DNA of 32,447 bases from NCBI GenBank assembly GCA_910588035.1, contig CAJUPY010000025.1:1-32447 (forward strand). The letters are read 5' to 3'. The notes below the pieces were generated by a model. That model had not been told where the DNA came from. It did no database searches and worked only from the letters and a program-made list of their open reading frames with translations. Below, piece by piece: positions 9,169 through 16,545 of the stretch (positions are counted from its first letter, which is position 1; each line of letters begins with the position of its first letter). This DNA comes from an uncultured Muribaculaceae bacterium (GTDB taxonomy: Bacteria > Bacteroidota > Bacteroidia > Bacteroidales > Muribaculaceae). The position numbers and the translations under genes were made by a program.

Positions 9169-9768
9169 ATGGACGAACGCAATTTTTTTGACCGTCTGTC
9201 AGAAAACTGGGACGCAAGAGAGCATATCTCCACCCCCGACAAAGTGAGAGAGATTCTCGCCTACATGGACATCAAACCAGGTGCACGTGTACTCGATCTC
9301 GGCACGGGAACGGGCGTATTGCTCCCCGAGATCGCGCGGCTCGTCGGACCCGACGGCTCTATAACCGCCGTCGACTACTCGACGGGAATGCTTGAAAAAG
9401 CAATCGCCAAAAACTCAGCTCTCACACCCGAGCCCCGCTTCATGCAGCTCGATTTCGAGACCGAGACCGTCGACGGGATCTATGACAACATAATTTTATA
9501 TTGCGTCTATCCCCACCTACACACTCCAGGAGACACCATTAAATGGCTAAGAGCCGTCAATCTGGCCGACGGAGGCACCATAACCGTAGCGTTCCCGACC
9601 GATGAGCGTTTTATCAACAACGTCCACCGAGAACGCCACTCCGACAGCGACTTCCTGCCCCCCGCCGCCGCCCTGGCCGAAATCATGCGCGACAACGGCC
9701 TCGACGCGACCGCCGTCGTCACCGACAGCACCGGCTACGTCATCAACATCTCCAAAAAGGAGATTTGA
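9169..9768 (+). CDS. Class I SAM-dependent methyltransferase
   Basis: A 199-residue Rossmann-fold methyltransferase of the Methyltransf_11/25 type. Motif I is VLDLGTGTGVLLPEIA (about residues 42-57) and the acidic end of strand 2 is ITAVDYSTGM (about 68-77), which together bind S-adenosylmethionine. The start chosen is the ATG at 9169 (MDERNFFDRLSENWD), a typical opening for this family; an in-frame TTG at 9124 would add 15 residues that look like leader DNA. The substrate is not identifiable: relatives methylate small molecules, quinones or corrinoid intermediates. It diverges from the TonB receptor and converges on the lipoprotein gene 12 bases away. Codon use is more GC-rich near the 3' end (runs of GCC and CCC), but still like its neighbours. 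Confidence 0.85.
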   Translation: MDERNFFDRLSENWDAREHISTPDKVREILAYMDIKPGARVLDLGTGTGVLLPEIARLVGPDGSITAVDYSTGMLEKAIAKNSALTPEPRFMQLDFETETVDGIYDNIILYCVYPHLHTPGDTIKWLRAVNLADGGTITVAFPTDERFINNVHRERHSDSDFLPPAAALAEIMRDNGLDATAVVTDSTGYVINISKKEI

Positions 9769-9780
9769 ATTTTTTGGAGC

Positions 9781-10803
9781 CTAATAGGTCTTGTTGTAAT
9801 GGATATGTGGATAGTCATACCTTCCACACTCGGCGCAATAGACCACTTCGTCTGAGCCGGTGTAATTGGGCGAGTATTCTTTCACGCGCACATAAGACCG
9901 TGAATTACCTGAGGGAACCGAACGTGACGACGAATATCCGCTTGTCGACGGCGCGTCGACGGCCGCCTTTATTTCAGCTGTCAAAGCCTTTGATCTTGTG
10001 TCTATATGTGCGTTAGCCTGATCAAGTATAACAGCCATTGGATTGCGTGGATTTTCCCCTCTGGCACGAATCTCGGCGCAAAGTTTCTCACTTTTTTGCT
10101 TGAATTCCTGCTCTGTTACATATTGATTAAAAAAGCCGTCGACATTACTTACCTGCACCCATGACCAATCTTTGGCGATGAAAAGATATGGCCTGTCTTG
10201 GGTAAAGTCAACCGAGACGAATGTCGGACCACCGATTGTCCAATTATCGCCCGAATCGATAATCTGACTTGGATCTACACACGAGAATACCCAACCTTCG
10301 AGATTATTGGCCATACATGTGTAGTAATTCCCTGTTTGCGATATGAACACCGACAACTCATCACCATTGTCAGCTTTCATATAAAACTTAGCCGAATCAG
10401 GCAGAACCCCGGGCGTCAGTCCGAAGTCGGCCGCCGTCAGCCCAGGAACCGGCTCCTCGTCTGAGACTCTAATAATTTTACGGCCATAGTCCGTCCATTC
10501 GGGGTGACGCGTCGTTGAAACAAGAAAATCTTCAGGGTTCTTGTCACGCGGCAATGCAACTGTCACGCTATCGCCCATGCCAATCAAAATCCATTTATCC
10601 TGCACATCTTTTTGCCACCATTTATCAGACATTTTATCTCCGTCAGCATCGTAGCTTGTGTATGCACCGTTACCATTATAAACGAAGAAAACTCCGTTTT
10701 CCATGCAGTAGACATCTTCTTCCGGGAAATCGCCCGGCGAGACCGAGCAAGCCGATAATAACACCAGACAGAGAAAATAAAAAAATAGTCTGAAAGAATT
10801 CAT
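9781..10803 (-). CDS. Hypothetical lipoprotein with a C-terminal Cys/His cluster
   Basis: A 340-residue protein I do not recognise. It opens with a lipoprotein signal ending LLSAC, with C19 the lipidated cysteine, so it is membrane-anchored outside the cytoplasm. The first 250 residues look like a beta-rich, tryptophan-containing region (for example KWWQKDVQDKWILIGMGD and WTIGGPTFVSVDF). Then comes a helical, charged stretch (about 235-280), a serine-rich linker and a C-terminal tail YCAECGRYDYPHIHYNK. That tail has two cysteines three apart and two histidines two apart and could hold a metal ion. It is transcribed toward the methyltransferase gene and shares its 324-base upstream region with the Na/Pi cotransporter. 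Confidence 0.75.
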   Translation of the reverse strand: MNSFRLFFYFLCLVLLSACSVSPGDFPEEDVYCMENGVFFVYNGNGAYTSYDADGDKMSDKWWQKDVQDKWILIGMGDSVTVALPRDKNPEDFLVSTTRHPEWTDYGRKIIRVSDEEPVPGLTAADFGLTPGVLPDSAKFYMKADNGDELSVFISQTGNYYTCMANNLEGWVFSCVDPSQIIDSGDNWTIGGPTFVSVDFTQDRPYLFIAKDWSWVQVSNVDGFFNQYVTEQEFKQKSEKLCAEIRARGENPRNPMAVILDQANAHIDTRSKALTAEIKAAVDAPSTSGYSSSRSVPSGNSRSYVRVKEYSPNYTGSDEVVYCAECGRYDYPHIHYNKTY

Positions 10804-11041
10804 GTGATATAGTCCGATAGATTAATTTGGTCTGATTGTCTCAACAAATATCGCACTTTGTAACTGAATGTCAAAAAGATATGAAGAATTATATGTTGCA
10901 GGCTGCAACATTTGCCACTATTGTGGTGCGAAGAGCGAGGCACGCAGTCAAACGGCACGCTTCAAGACACGCCAAGACCAACCGTCACATCAATCTCACA
11001 CCAATCTCACCAACCAATGAGCGAATTATGGTCGCGAATTG
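10804..11041 (+). other. Intergenic region between divergent genes, no gene seen
   Basis: Part of a 324-base gap between the lipoprotein gene (minus) and the Na/Pi cotransporter gene (plus). It holds a perfect 19-bp dyad at 10893-10911 and, at its right end, the cotransporter promoter. The rest shows nothing beyond short repeats of CAATCTCAC (near 10991 and 11002). An open frame of 69 codons here has no recognisable protein character, and I do not call it. Confidence 0.5.
10893..10911. promoter_or_regulatory. Perfect 19-bp dyad, candidate operator
   Basis: ATGTTGCAG (10893-10901) and CTGCAACAT (10903-10911) are exact reverse complements about a single central G. Nine-base arms with one central base are too tight to fold as an RNA hairpin, but they are the usual shape of a binding site for a dimeric helix-turn-helix regulator. 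It lies 90 bases before the lipoprotein start and about 130 bases upstream of the cotransporter promoter. Confidence 0.5.
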
Positions 11042-11072
11042 TTGAATGGTTATGAATTATTTTTTATCTTTG
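11042..11072 (+). promoter_or_regulatory. Promoter for the Na/Pi cotransporter operon
   Basis: TTG (11042-11044), a 20-base spacer and TATCTTTG (11065-11072) form a near-ideal Bacteroidota promoter, placing the transcript start close to 11079 and giving a leader of about 50 bases. The leader can form a small GACCT/AGGTC hairpin (11092-11108). Confidence 0.7.
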
Positions 11073-11127
11073 CGACAAGAAACCGGGACCTGACCTCGAC
11101 TGCAGGTCTCTTCACACATTCAACTCG

Positions 11128-12954
11128 ATGAACTACAGTATTTTAGACCTTTTTTGCCTCATCGGTGCCGTCGGTCTTTTCCTCTACGGCATGAAAGTGA
11201 TGAGCGAGGGCCTTCAGAAGGCCGCGGGAGACAGACTGCGCAACATTCTCGGCGCGATGACCCGCAACCGATTCACCGGCACTCTGACCGGATTTTTCAT
11301 CACCGCACTTATCCAGAGCTCATCGGCCTCGACTGTCATGGTCGTCAGTTTCGTAAATGCCGGACTCATGACCCTGGCCCAGTCAATGGCAGTCATCATG
11401 GGAGCAAATGTCGGAACCACGTTCACGGCGTGGGTGATTGCCCTGTTTGGCTTCAAAGTCGACATCTCTGCTTTCGCGTTACCGTTGATCGGTCTGGCCA
11501 TACCGCTGCTGTTCTCGAGCAAGAGCCGCAACAAATCGATAGGCGAGTTCATGGTCGGATTCGCGTTCCTTTTCATGGGTCTGTCTCTGATCAGTAAATA
11601 TGTGCCTGATCTCCAGAGCAACCCCGAGATGTTCGCGTTTCTGCAGCAATACACCTCGCTCGGCTTCGGATCAGTCTTGATATTCACTCTTGTCGGTCTT
11701 GTGGTGACAATGATAATACAGTCGTCAGCCGCCACTTTCGCCATCACACTGATCATGTGCAGCAAGGGGTGGATCACGTTTGATCTGGCATGCGCAATCG
11801 TTCTCGGATCAAACATCGGAACAACAATAACCCCGATTCTGGCGGCCATGAGCGGTAATGTGGCAGCGAAACGAACCGCAATGGGACACTTCCTCTTCAA
11901 CTTCTTAGGCACAATCTGGACTCTCGCCGTCTTCTATCCTTTCGTCAACCTCAACTGCTGGATCACAGAGGCGATAGGACAGGGCGACCCTGAAAGCCTG
12001 TTCTCATTCGTCAACCAACTCCATGTGACAGCTCCCGACATCTATGACCACCTCTTTGACGGATCGTTGCCCCAGGGACACGAAACCTTGGCAAAAGTGT
12101 TGCAGATGCAGGTCAGTGTGTCTTTCGGACTCTCGATGTTCCACACCGTCTTCAACCTGATCAACCTCTCGATCATGATCTGGATGACAAACATATACGT
12201 AAGGATTGTCGAATGGCTCATTCCGGCCAAACGTAAAGATGATGAGGAATTCCAGCTCAAGTTCATCTCGGGCGGTCTGCTCTCTGCCTCAGAACTCAAC
12301 ATCACCCAGGCCGAAAAAGAACTCTATGTCTATGCCGAACGGGTGCAACGCATGTTGACAATGGCGCGCGATCTGGTCCATACCCGCGACGGAAGCGATG
12401 AGTTTGTCAAACTTTATTCGCGACTGGAAAAATATGAAGATATCTCAGACCGCATGGAGATCGAGATCGCACGCTACCTGAACCGTTGTGCCGAAGGCCG
12501 TCTGTCAAACGAAGGTAAACGCCACATAGCCGGAATGCTCCACATCGTTTCCGAAATCGAAAGCATTGCCGACTGCTGCATGGGTGCCGGCAAGATTCTG
12601 CTTCGCAAACAGCAGGCCGGTGTCACCTTCACCGACGGCATCTACCACAACCTCGACTCGATGTTTGACCTCGCCGACTCCGCAATGCAAAACATGTTGC
12701 TGCTTCTGAAAAACATCGAGAACGCCAACATGGCCGATATCAACGCAAGCTATAACAAAGAACGCGAGATCAACAACCTCCGCAACCAGTTGCGCAGTGC
12801 CAATGTCGAGAACATCAACAACAAGCACTATGAATATCAGGCCGGCATCTACTACATGGACCTCGTCTCCGACATTGAGAAAACCGGCGACTACATTGTC
12901 AACGTGGTCGACTCGATCAAGGCCGAATACACCCACGCGCCGCAAGTCGCCTGA
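11128..12954 (+). CDS. Na/Pi cotransporter family protein with C-terminal PhoU-like domain
   Basis: A 608-residue inner-membrane protein of the NptA/YjbB type. The two inverted Na_Pi_cotrans repeats each carry the diagnostic QSS motif: QSSSASTVM starting at Q63, followed by IMGANVGTT, and QSSAATFAI starting at Q198, followed by VLGSNIGTT. Membrane segments fill about residues 1-375. The remaining 230 residues are helical and charged, matching a fused PhoU-like domain (for example YEDISDRMEIEIARYL and SDIEKTGDYIVNVVDSI). Family members move phosphate with sodium, in some cases outward; direction here is unknown. rnhB starts 2 bases after its stop, so it heads an operon. Confidence 0.9.
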   Translation: MNYSILDLFCLIGAVGLFLYGMKVMSEGLQKAAGDRLRNILGAMTRNRFTGTLTGFFITALIQSSSASTVMVVSFVNAGLMTLAQSMAVIMGANVGTTFTAWVIALFGFKVDISAFALPLIGLAIPLLFSSKSRNKSIGEFMVGFAFLFMGLSLISKYVPDLQSNPEMFAFLQQYTSLGFGSVLIFTLVGLVVTMIIQSSAATFAITLIMCSKGWITFDLACAIVLGSNIGTTITPILAAMSGNVAAKRTAMGHFLFNFLGTIWTLAVFYPFVNLNCWITEAIGQGDPESLFSFVNQLHVTAPDIYDHLFDGSLPQGHETLAKVLQMQVSVSFGLSMFHTVFNLINLSIMIWMTNIYVRIVEWLIPAKRKDDEEFQLKFISGGLLSASELNITQAEKELYVYAERVQRMLTMARDLVHTRDGSDEFVKLYSRLEKYEDISDRMEIEIARYLNRCAEGRLSNEGKRHIAGMLHIVSEIESIADCCMGAGKILLRKQQAGVTFTDGIYHNLDSMFDLADSAMQNMLLLLKNIENANMADINASYNKEREINNLRNQLRSANVENINNKHYEYQAGIYYMDLVSDIEKTGDYIVNVVDSIKAEYTHAPQVA

Positions 12955-12956
12955 CG

Positions 12957-13556
12957 ATGCTGCCTGCGTGTCACATAGCCTGCCGCCTCGAAGCGGGAAC
13001 CGACGAGGCCGGACGCGGATGTCTGGCCGGACCGGTGTTTGCCGCCGCAGTAATTCTTCCCGATGATTTCAGTTTGCCTGATATCAACGATTCGAAAAAG
13101 CTGACTGAACGCCGCCGCGAGTTGCTCCGTCCGGTCATCGAAGCCGAGGCTACGGCTTGGGCTGTCGCACAGGTCAGCGCCGAAGAGATTGACCGCATAA
13201 ACATTCTTAACGCGTCCATACTGGCCATGCACCGCGCCCTTGACGCCCTTGGAGTCAGACCGGGTGGTGTAATCGTCGACGGCAACCGATTCAAGCCCTA
13301 CGGTGACATTCCGTGGGAAACATTTGTCAAAGGTGACGGCAAGTTTGCCAACATAGCCGCGGCATCGATCCTCGCCAAAACCCACCGCGACGAGTACATG
13401 AGACGCATTCATGAAGAATTTCCGCAATATGGCTGGAACGTCAACAAAGGCTATCCGACAAAGGCCCACCGCGAGGCGATAGCGCGTTTTGGCCCAACCC
13501 CCCACCACCGCATGTCATTCACTCTGCTTGACACGCAACTGACATTGGAACTATAA
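12957..13556 (+). CDS. rnhB: Ribonuclease HII
   Basis: A 199-residue enzyme that cuts the RNA strand of RNA-DNA hybrids and removes single ribonucleotides from DNA. The signature GTDEAGRGCLAGPV supplies the first two acidic metal ligands, D16 and E17. Further family blocks are INDSKKLTERRRE, IVDGNRF and AAASILAKTHRDEYM, followed by KGYPTKAH near the C-terminus. Length is normal. The ATG lies 2 bases past the cotransporter stop, so translation is probably coupled. Codons 1-9 (MLPACHIAC) are unusual for the family but no better start is close. Confidence 0.95.
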   Translation: MLPACHIACRLEAGTDEAGRGCLAGPVFAAAVILPDDFSLPDINDSKKLTERRRELLRPVIEAEATAWAVAQVSAEEIDRINILNASILAMHRALDALGVRPGGVIVDGNRFKPYGDIPWETFVKGDGKFANIAAASILAKTHRDEYMRRIHEEFPQYGWNVNKGYPTKAHREAIARFGPTPHHRMSFTLLDTQLTLEL

Positions 13557-13591
13557 TTACATTTATCATACACATTTTTCAACAAACTTCC

Positions 13592-15007
13592 ATGAGAAAA
13601 ATATTCATTCTTTCAGCCGTAGCGGGACTGATAGCCTCACTTTTCGGCTGCGGCAGCCCCGCGAAAAAGGCCGGGACGCAACAAGCTGACCCAACCACTC
13701 TCACCCAGCCCGAATGGAGTCGCAACGCCGTAATCTATGAGGTAAACTGGCGTCAGATGACCGATTCGGGCAATCTGCAACAACTTGAGCAACAACTGCC
13801 ACGCCTCAAAGATCTCGGTGTCGACATTCTATGGCTCATGCCGATCCACCCGATTTCTGAAGCAAACCGAAAAGGGACACTCGGCAGCTACTATGCAGTC
13901 AAAGACTACACGGCCGTCAATCCGGAACTCGGCACGCTCGACCAGTTCAAGCAGTTCGTTGCCAAAGCCCACGAAAACGGCATGAAGGTGATCATCGACT
14001 GGGTGCCGAACCACACAGGCTGTGACAACCCATGGGTAACCGAACACCCCGAATACTACGCACTCAACGACTCAGGAAAGATGTATGGCCCGTATGACTG
14101 GACCGATGTCTACAAACTCGACTATTCAAATGCCGAAACCCGTAAGGCCATGACCGAGGCCATGAAATTCTGGCTGACAGAAGCAGATATCGACGGTTTC
14201 AGATGTGACGTCGCCGGAGAAGTGCCGACCGACTATTGGGACGAGGCACGGCCTCAACTCGACTCAGTCAAGACCGGAGGTGTGTTCATGCTCGCCGAAG
14301 CAAGCAAGCCTGAACTTCAGAAAAACGCGTTCAACATGGGCTACAACTGGCCTATGAAAGATCTGTTCAGCGCGATCGCCGCCACTGCCGGACAATACAC
14401 ATTCAAACCCGACGCCACTTTCCCCGTCAGACATGCCGTAGCCATAGACTCACTGCTTGCCGAGCAGGCGGCTGAATATCCCGGCGACAGCTATCTGATG
14501 AACATGATCACAAACCACGATCTAAACTCATGGGAAGGCACAGAGTTCGAGCGTCTCGGAAATCTGACCGACGCGTTCGCCGTGTTGAGCTACACCTTGC
14601 CCGGAATGCCGCTGATCTATACCGGCCAGGAAACTGGCATGAACCGTGCTTTTGAATTTTTCGAGAAAGACAGCGCACCGCAATTTGAACCGCGTAACCG
14701 GTACTTCACCTTCTACCGGAAGCTCAACGATCTGAAACACACGCATGCAGCCCTGAAAGCGGGCAATGCCGGTGGCGAAATCGTGCGCTACCCGACCGAA
14801 TCTGACAACCTCTATGTGTTCTCACGTTCTGCCGGAGAGTCTGAGGTAATCGTAATGGTCAATCTCGGTGACACTACCGACGAACTCAAATATAAAGACA
14901 ATTCACCGGAACTGGCCGACGGCATGATCGACTGGTTCAGCGGAGAGGCTGCCGTTCTGCCGACCGAACTCACACCGGGTGAGTACAAAGTGTTCACGAC
15001 CCGATGA
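13592..15007 (+). CDS. GH13 alpha-amylase family lipoprotein
   Basis: A 471-residue glycoside hydrolase family 13 enzyme. A lipoprotein signal ends LFGC with C20 lipidated, so it is anchored outside the cytoplasm. The conserved GH13 regions appear in order: VIIDWVPNHTG (region I), GFRCDVAGEVP with nucleophile D206 (region II), FMLAEAS with acid/base E236 (region III) and ITNHDLNSW with transition-state stabiliser D310 (region IV). A beta-sandwich C domain follows, rich in acidic residues. It likely cuts alpha-1,4 glucans such as starch or maltodextrin. No SusC/D partners are nearby. It begins 35 bases after rnhB and overlaps the LOG gene by four bases (ATGA), so it belongs to the same operon. 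Confidence 0.92.
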   Translation: MRKIFILSAVAGLIASLFGCGSPAKKAGTQQADPTTLTQPEWSRNAVIYEVNWRQMTDSGNLQQLEQQLPRLKDLGVDILWLMPIHPISEANRKGTLGSYYAVKDYTAVNPELGTLDQFKQFVAKAHENGMKVIIDWVPNHTGCDNPWVTEHPEYYALNDSGKMYGPYDWTDVYKLDYSNAETRKAMTEAMKFWLTEADIDGFRCDVAGEVPTDYWDEARPQLDSVKTGGVFMLAEASKPELQKNAFNMGYNWPMKDLFSAIAATAGQYTFKPDATFPVRHAVAIDSLLAEQAAEYPGDSYLMNMITNHDLNSWEGTEFERLGNLTDAFAVLSYTLPGMPLIYTGQETGMNRAFEFFEKDSAPQFEPRNRYFTFYRKLNDLKHTHAALKAGNAGGEIVRYPTESDNLYVFSRSAGESEVIVMVNLGDTTDELKYKDNSPELADGMIDWFSGEAAVLPTELTPGEYKVFTTR

Positions 15008-15552
15008 ACTCAATCAAAAACGCCATAACCGTCTATTGCGCCTCGTCGGCAAACGTCGACGGGGCGTTTTTCGCCGCCGCCCGTGAGTTGGGCACACTGA
15101 TCGCCCGGTCGGGACACCCCCTTGTCACCGGTGCCGGAAACCGGGGACTGATGGGTGAGATCAACGATGCATGTCTCGAAGCCGGAGGCACTGCAGTCGG
15201 TGTCATTCCGCGGTTCATGGTTGAACATGGGTGGCAACATGACCGCCTGTCACAGCTGATAGTCACCCCCGACATGCATGTCAGAAAAGAAAAAATGGCA
15301 CAAATGGCGTGTGCGGCAATCGCATTGCCCGGTGGCTGCGGCACGTTTGAAGAACTGCTCGAGATCATAACCTGGCGACAGCTCGGTCTGTTTGACGGCA
15401 ACGTTGTGATTCTCAACACATCGGGCTACTACGATCCGCTCCTCGAGATGCTACAGAAAGCCCATGACATGAATTTCATGAGACCCGCCGACCGTCCGCT
15501 ATGGCTCGTCGCCGACACTCCCCTCCAGGCACTCTGTCTGGCACTGGATTGA
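15004..15552 (+). CDS. LOG-family protein (nucleoside 5'-monophosphate phosphoribohydrolase)
   Basis: A 182-residue cytoplasmic Rossmann protein of the LOG/YvdD family, formerly annotated as lysine decarboxylase. The signature PGGCGTFEELLEIITWRQLG contains the PGGxGTxxE motif that binds the ribose phosphate and supplies the catalytic glutamate; TGAGNRGLMGEIND earlier is the partner loop. LOG proteins release free bases, cytokinins in plants and purines in some bacteria, from nucleotide monophosphates. The physiological substrate in Bacteroidota is not settled. Its ATG overlaps the amylase stop, so it is co-translated. It converges with the TPR-like gene, 25 bases apart. Confidence 0.88.
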   Translation: MNSIKNAITVYCASSANVDGAFFAAARELGTLIARSGHPLVTGAGNRGLMGEINDACLEAGGTAVGVIPRFMVEHGWQHDRLSQLIVTPDMHVRKEKMAQMACAAIALPGGCGTFEELLEIITWRQLGLFDGNVVILNTSGYYDPLLEMLQKAHDMNFMRPADRPLWLVADTPLQALCLALD

Positions 15553-15577
15553 CACAGCATTACCGAATCAATCAAAC

Positions 15578-16327
15578 TCAAAAACTCTTTTTCTCCAATT
15601 CCCGGAGTTTTCTCCCGACATAGGGCGTCTGCCTGATTGCGGCGGCACGCGAGAGATATGTGGCGGCGAGTGCCCGATACTCTTTGACACTCCGGTTTTG
15701 AGACGACTGGTCAAAATAATAATTGCCGAGATAAAGCAATGTCTCATAGTCGTCGGGGGCAACCGCATTGATATGGCGGTAAGTGTCGACAGCGTCTCGG
15801 GTCTGCCCGGTCAGAAGGTATCCCTGCGCAAGAATTTTGAGAAAACCCACATTGTCGGGCAACCCTTTCAACATTCGTGACGAATATTTTATCATCTCAG
15901 GTCCATTCCTCCGAAAAGCATAGTAATCGGTCAGATATCCATCAATCGCCCTTGACAACCATGGCTGATGAACCGTCACAGACAGAAGAAACCGCTCATA
16001 AAGATCTGACCGTCCGAGCCTGAAACTTTCTTTTTTCACCGATGAGAACACCGAGTCGAAAGGCACATGGAACTCCATTGCGCGATCCACCAGCCTGAGC
16101 GCACCGACCGAATCTTCCCTGATGTCGGCCACTACGATCGCACGCCCGTAGACAGAGGCATCGGCCGGATTATCCTCCAGCATCAGATCAAGCATGGCGG
16201 CAGCACTGGCCCATTCTTTCTGGTCGATGAAACGTGAGGCCTTTAACTGAAGCGAGGCATAGTCCGAGGCTGATGTCAAGGTCATTACCATGAACATCAC
16301 AACCAATGTCATTACTGATTTTTTCAT
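15578..16327 (-). CDS. Secreted TPR-like hypothetical protein
   Basis: A 249-residue protein from the ATG at 16327. This start gives a signal peptide (MKKSVMTLVVMFMVMTLTSA) and lies just after a promoter box; longer in-frame starts up to 16471 would read through the promoter and are rejected. The mature part is alpha-helical with tetratricopeptide-like repeats, for example ASRFIDQKEWASAAAMLDLML, LAQGYLLTGQTRDAVDTYRHI and LLYLGNYYFDQS. This points to a periplasmic or outer-membrane-associated protein scaffold. No catalytic motif is seen and I cannot assign a function. It is divergent from pheT and convergent with the LOG gene. Confidence 0.75.
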   Translation of the reverse strand: MKKSVMTLVVMFMVMTLTSASDYASLQLKASRFIDQKEWASAAAMLDLMLEDNPADASVYGRAIVVADIREDSVGALRLVDRAMEFHVPFDSVFSSVKKESFRLGRSDLYERFLLSVTVHQPWLSRAIDGYLTDYYAFRRNGPEMIKYSSRMLKGLPDNVGFLKILAQGYLLTGQTRDAVDTYRHINAVAPDDYETLLYLGNYYFDQSSQNRSVKEYRALAATYLSRAAAIRQTPYVGRKLRELEKKSF

Positions 16328-16356
16328 TTCGAGAAGATTCAATCGTCGTTTTAATG

Positions 16357-16364
16357 CAAATATA
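16357..16364 (-). promoter_or_regulatory. -7 box for the TPR-like gene
   Basis: On the minus strand TATATTTG (16364 to 16357) is a perfect TAnnTTTG, 30 bases before the chosen start. A TTG at the usual spacing is not visible. It supports the start at 16327 over the upstream alternatives. Confidence 0.5.
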
Positions 16365-16433
16365 GCACCTTTTGCCGGTTGCATACGCATTTCGGTCGGC
16401 AAAAAATAATGAACACGCGTAACAAGGTCCGAT

Positions 16434-16466
16434 ATTTGCATAATTGCCCCATTCTTTGTAACTTTG
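16434..16466 (+). promoter_or_regulatory. Promoter for the pheT-yebC-ribE-pdxA-inositol gene run
   Basis: TTTG (16434-16437), a 21-base spacer and TAACTTTG (16459-16466) make a good Bacteroidota promoter. Transcription should start near 16473, giving a leader of about 73 bases before pheT. It is the only clear promoter I found upstream of eight close-packed genes. Confidence 0.65.
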
Positions 16467-16495
16467 CGCACATAATTAACGGCACATCGACGCGT

Positions 16496-16516
16496 CGACC
16501 GACGACGTGTCGGTTG
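16496..16516 (+). promoter_or_regulatory. Stable hairpin in the pheT leader
   Basis: CGACCGAC (16496-16503) pairs with GTCGGTTG (16509-16516) around the five-base loop GACGT, eight pairs including one G-U. A ten-base palindrome CGACGCGTCG (16488-16497) overlaps its 5' arm and could compete with it. No U-tract follows, so it is not a simple terminator. The ATG is 30 bases downstream. Confidence 0.4.
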
Positions 16517-16545
16517 TCACATGTAACAGTCTATATCACAGCACA

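Noticed and set aside
10836..11045. Possible small plus-strand gene of 69 codons in the gap before the Na/Pi cotransporter
   Set aside because: It has an odd composition rich in R, H and T, no upstream promoter box and overlaps both the dyad and the cotransporter promoter.
11214..11912. Minus-strand open frame of 232 codons inside the Na/Pi cotransporter gene
   Set aside because: It lies opposite a conserved membrane gene, and the reading gives no recognisable family.
16328..16471. Upstream in-frame start for the TPR-like protein
   Set aside because: It would put the TAnnTTTG box inside the coding region and hide the signal peptide that begins at 16327.
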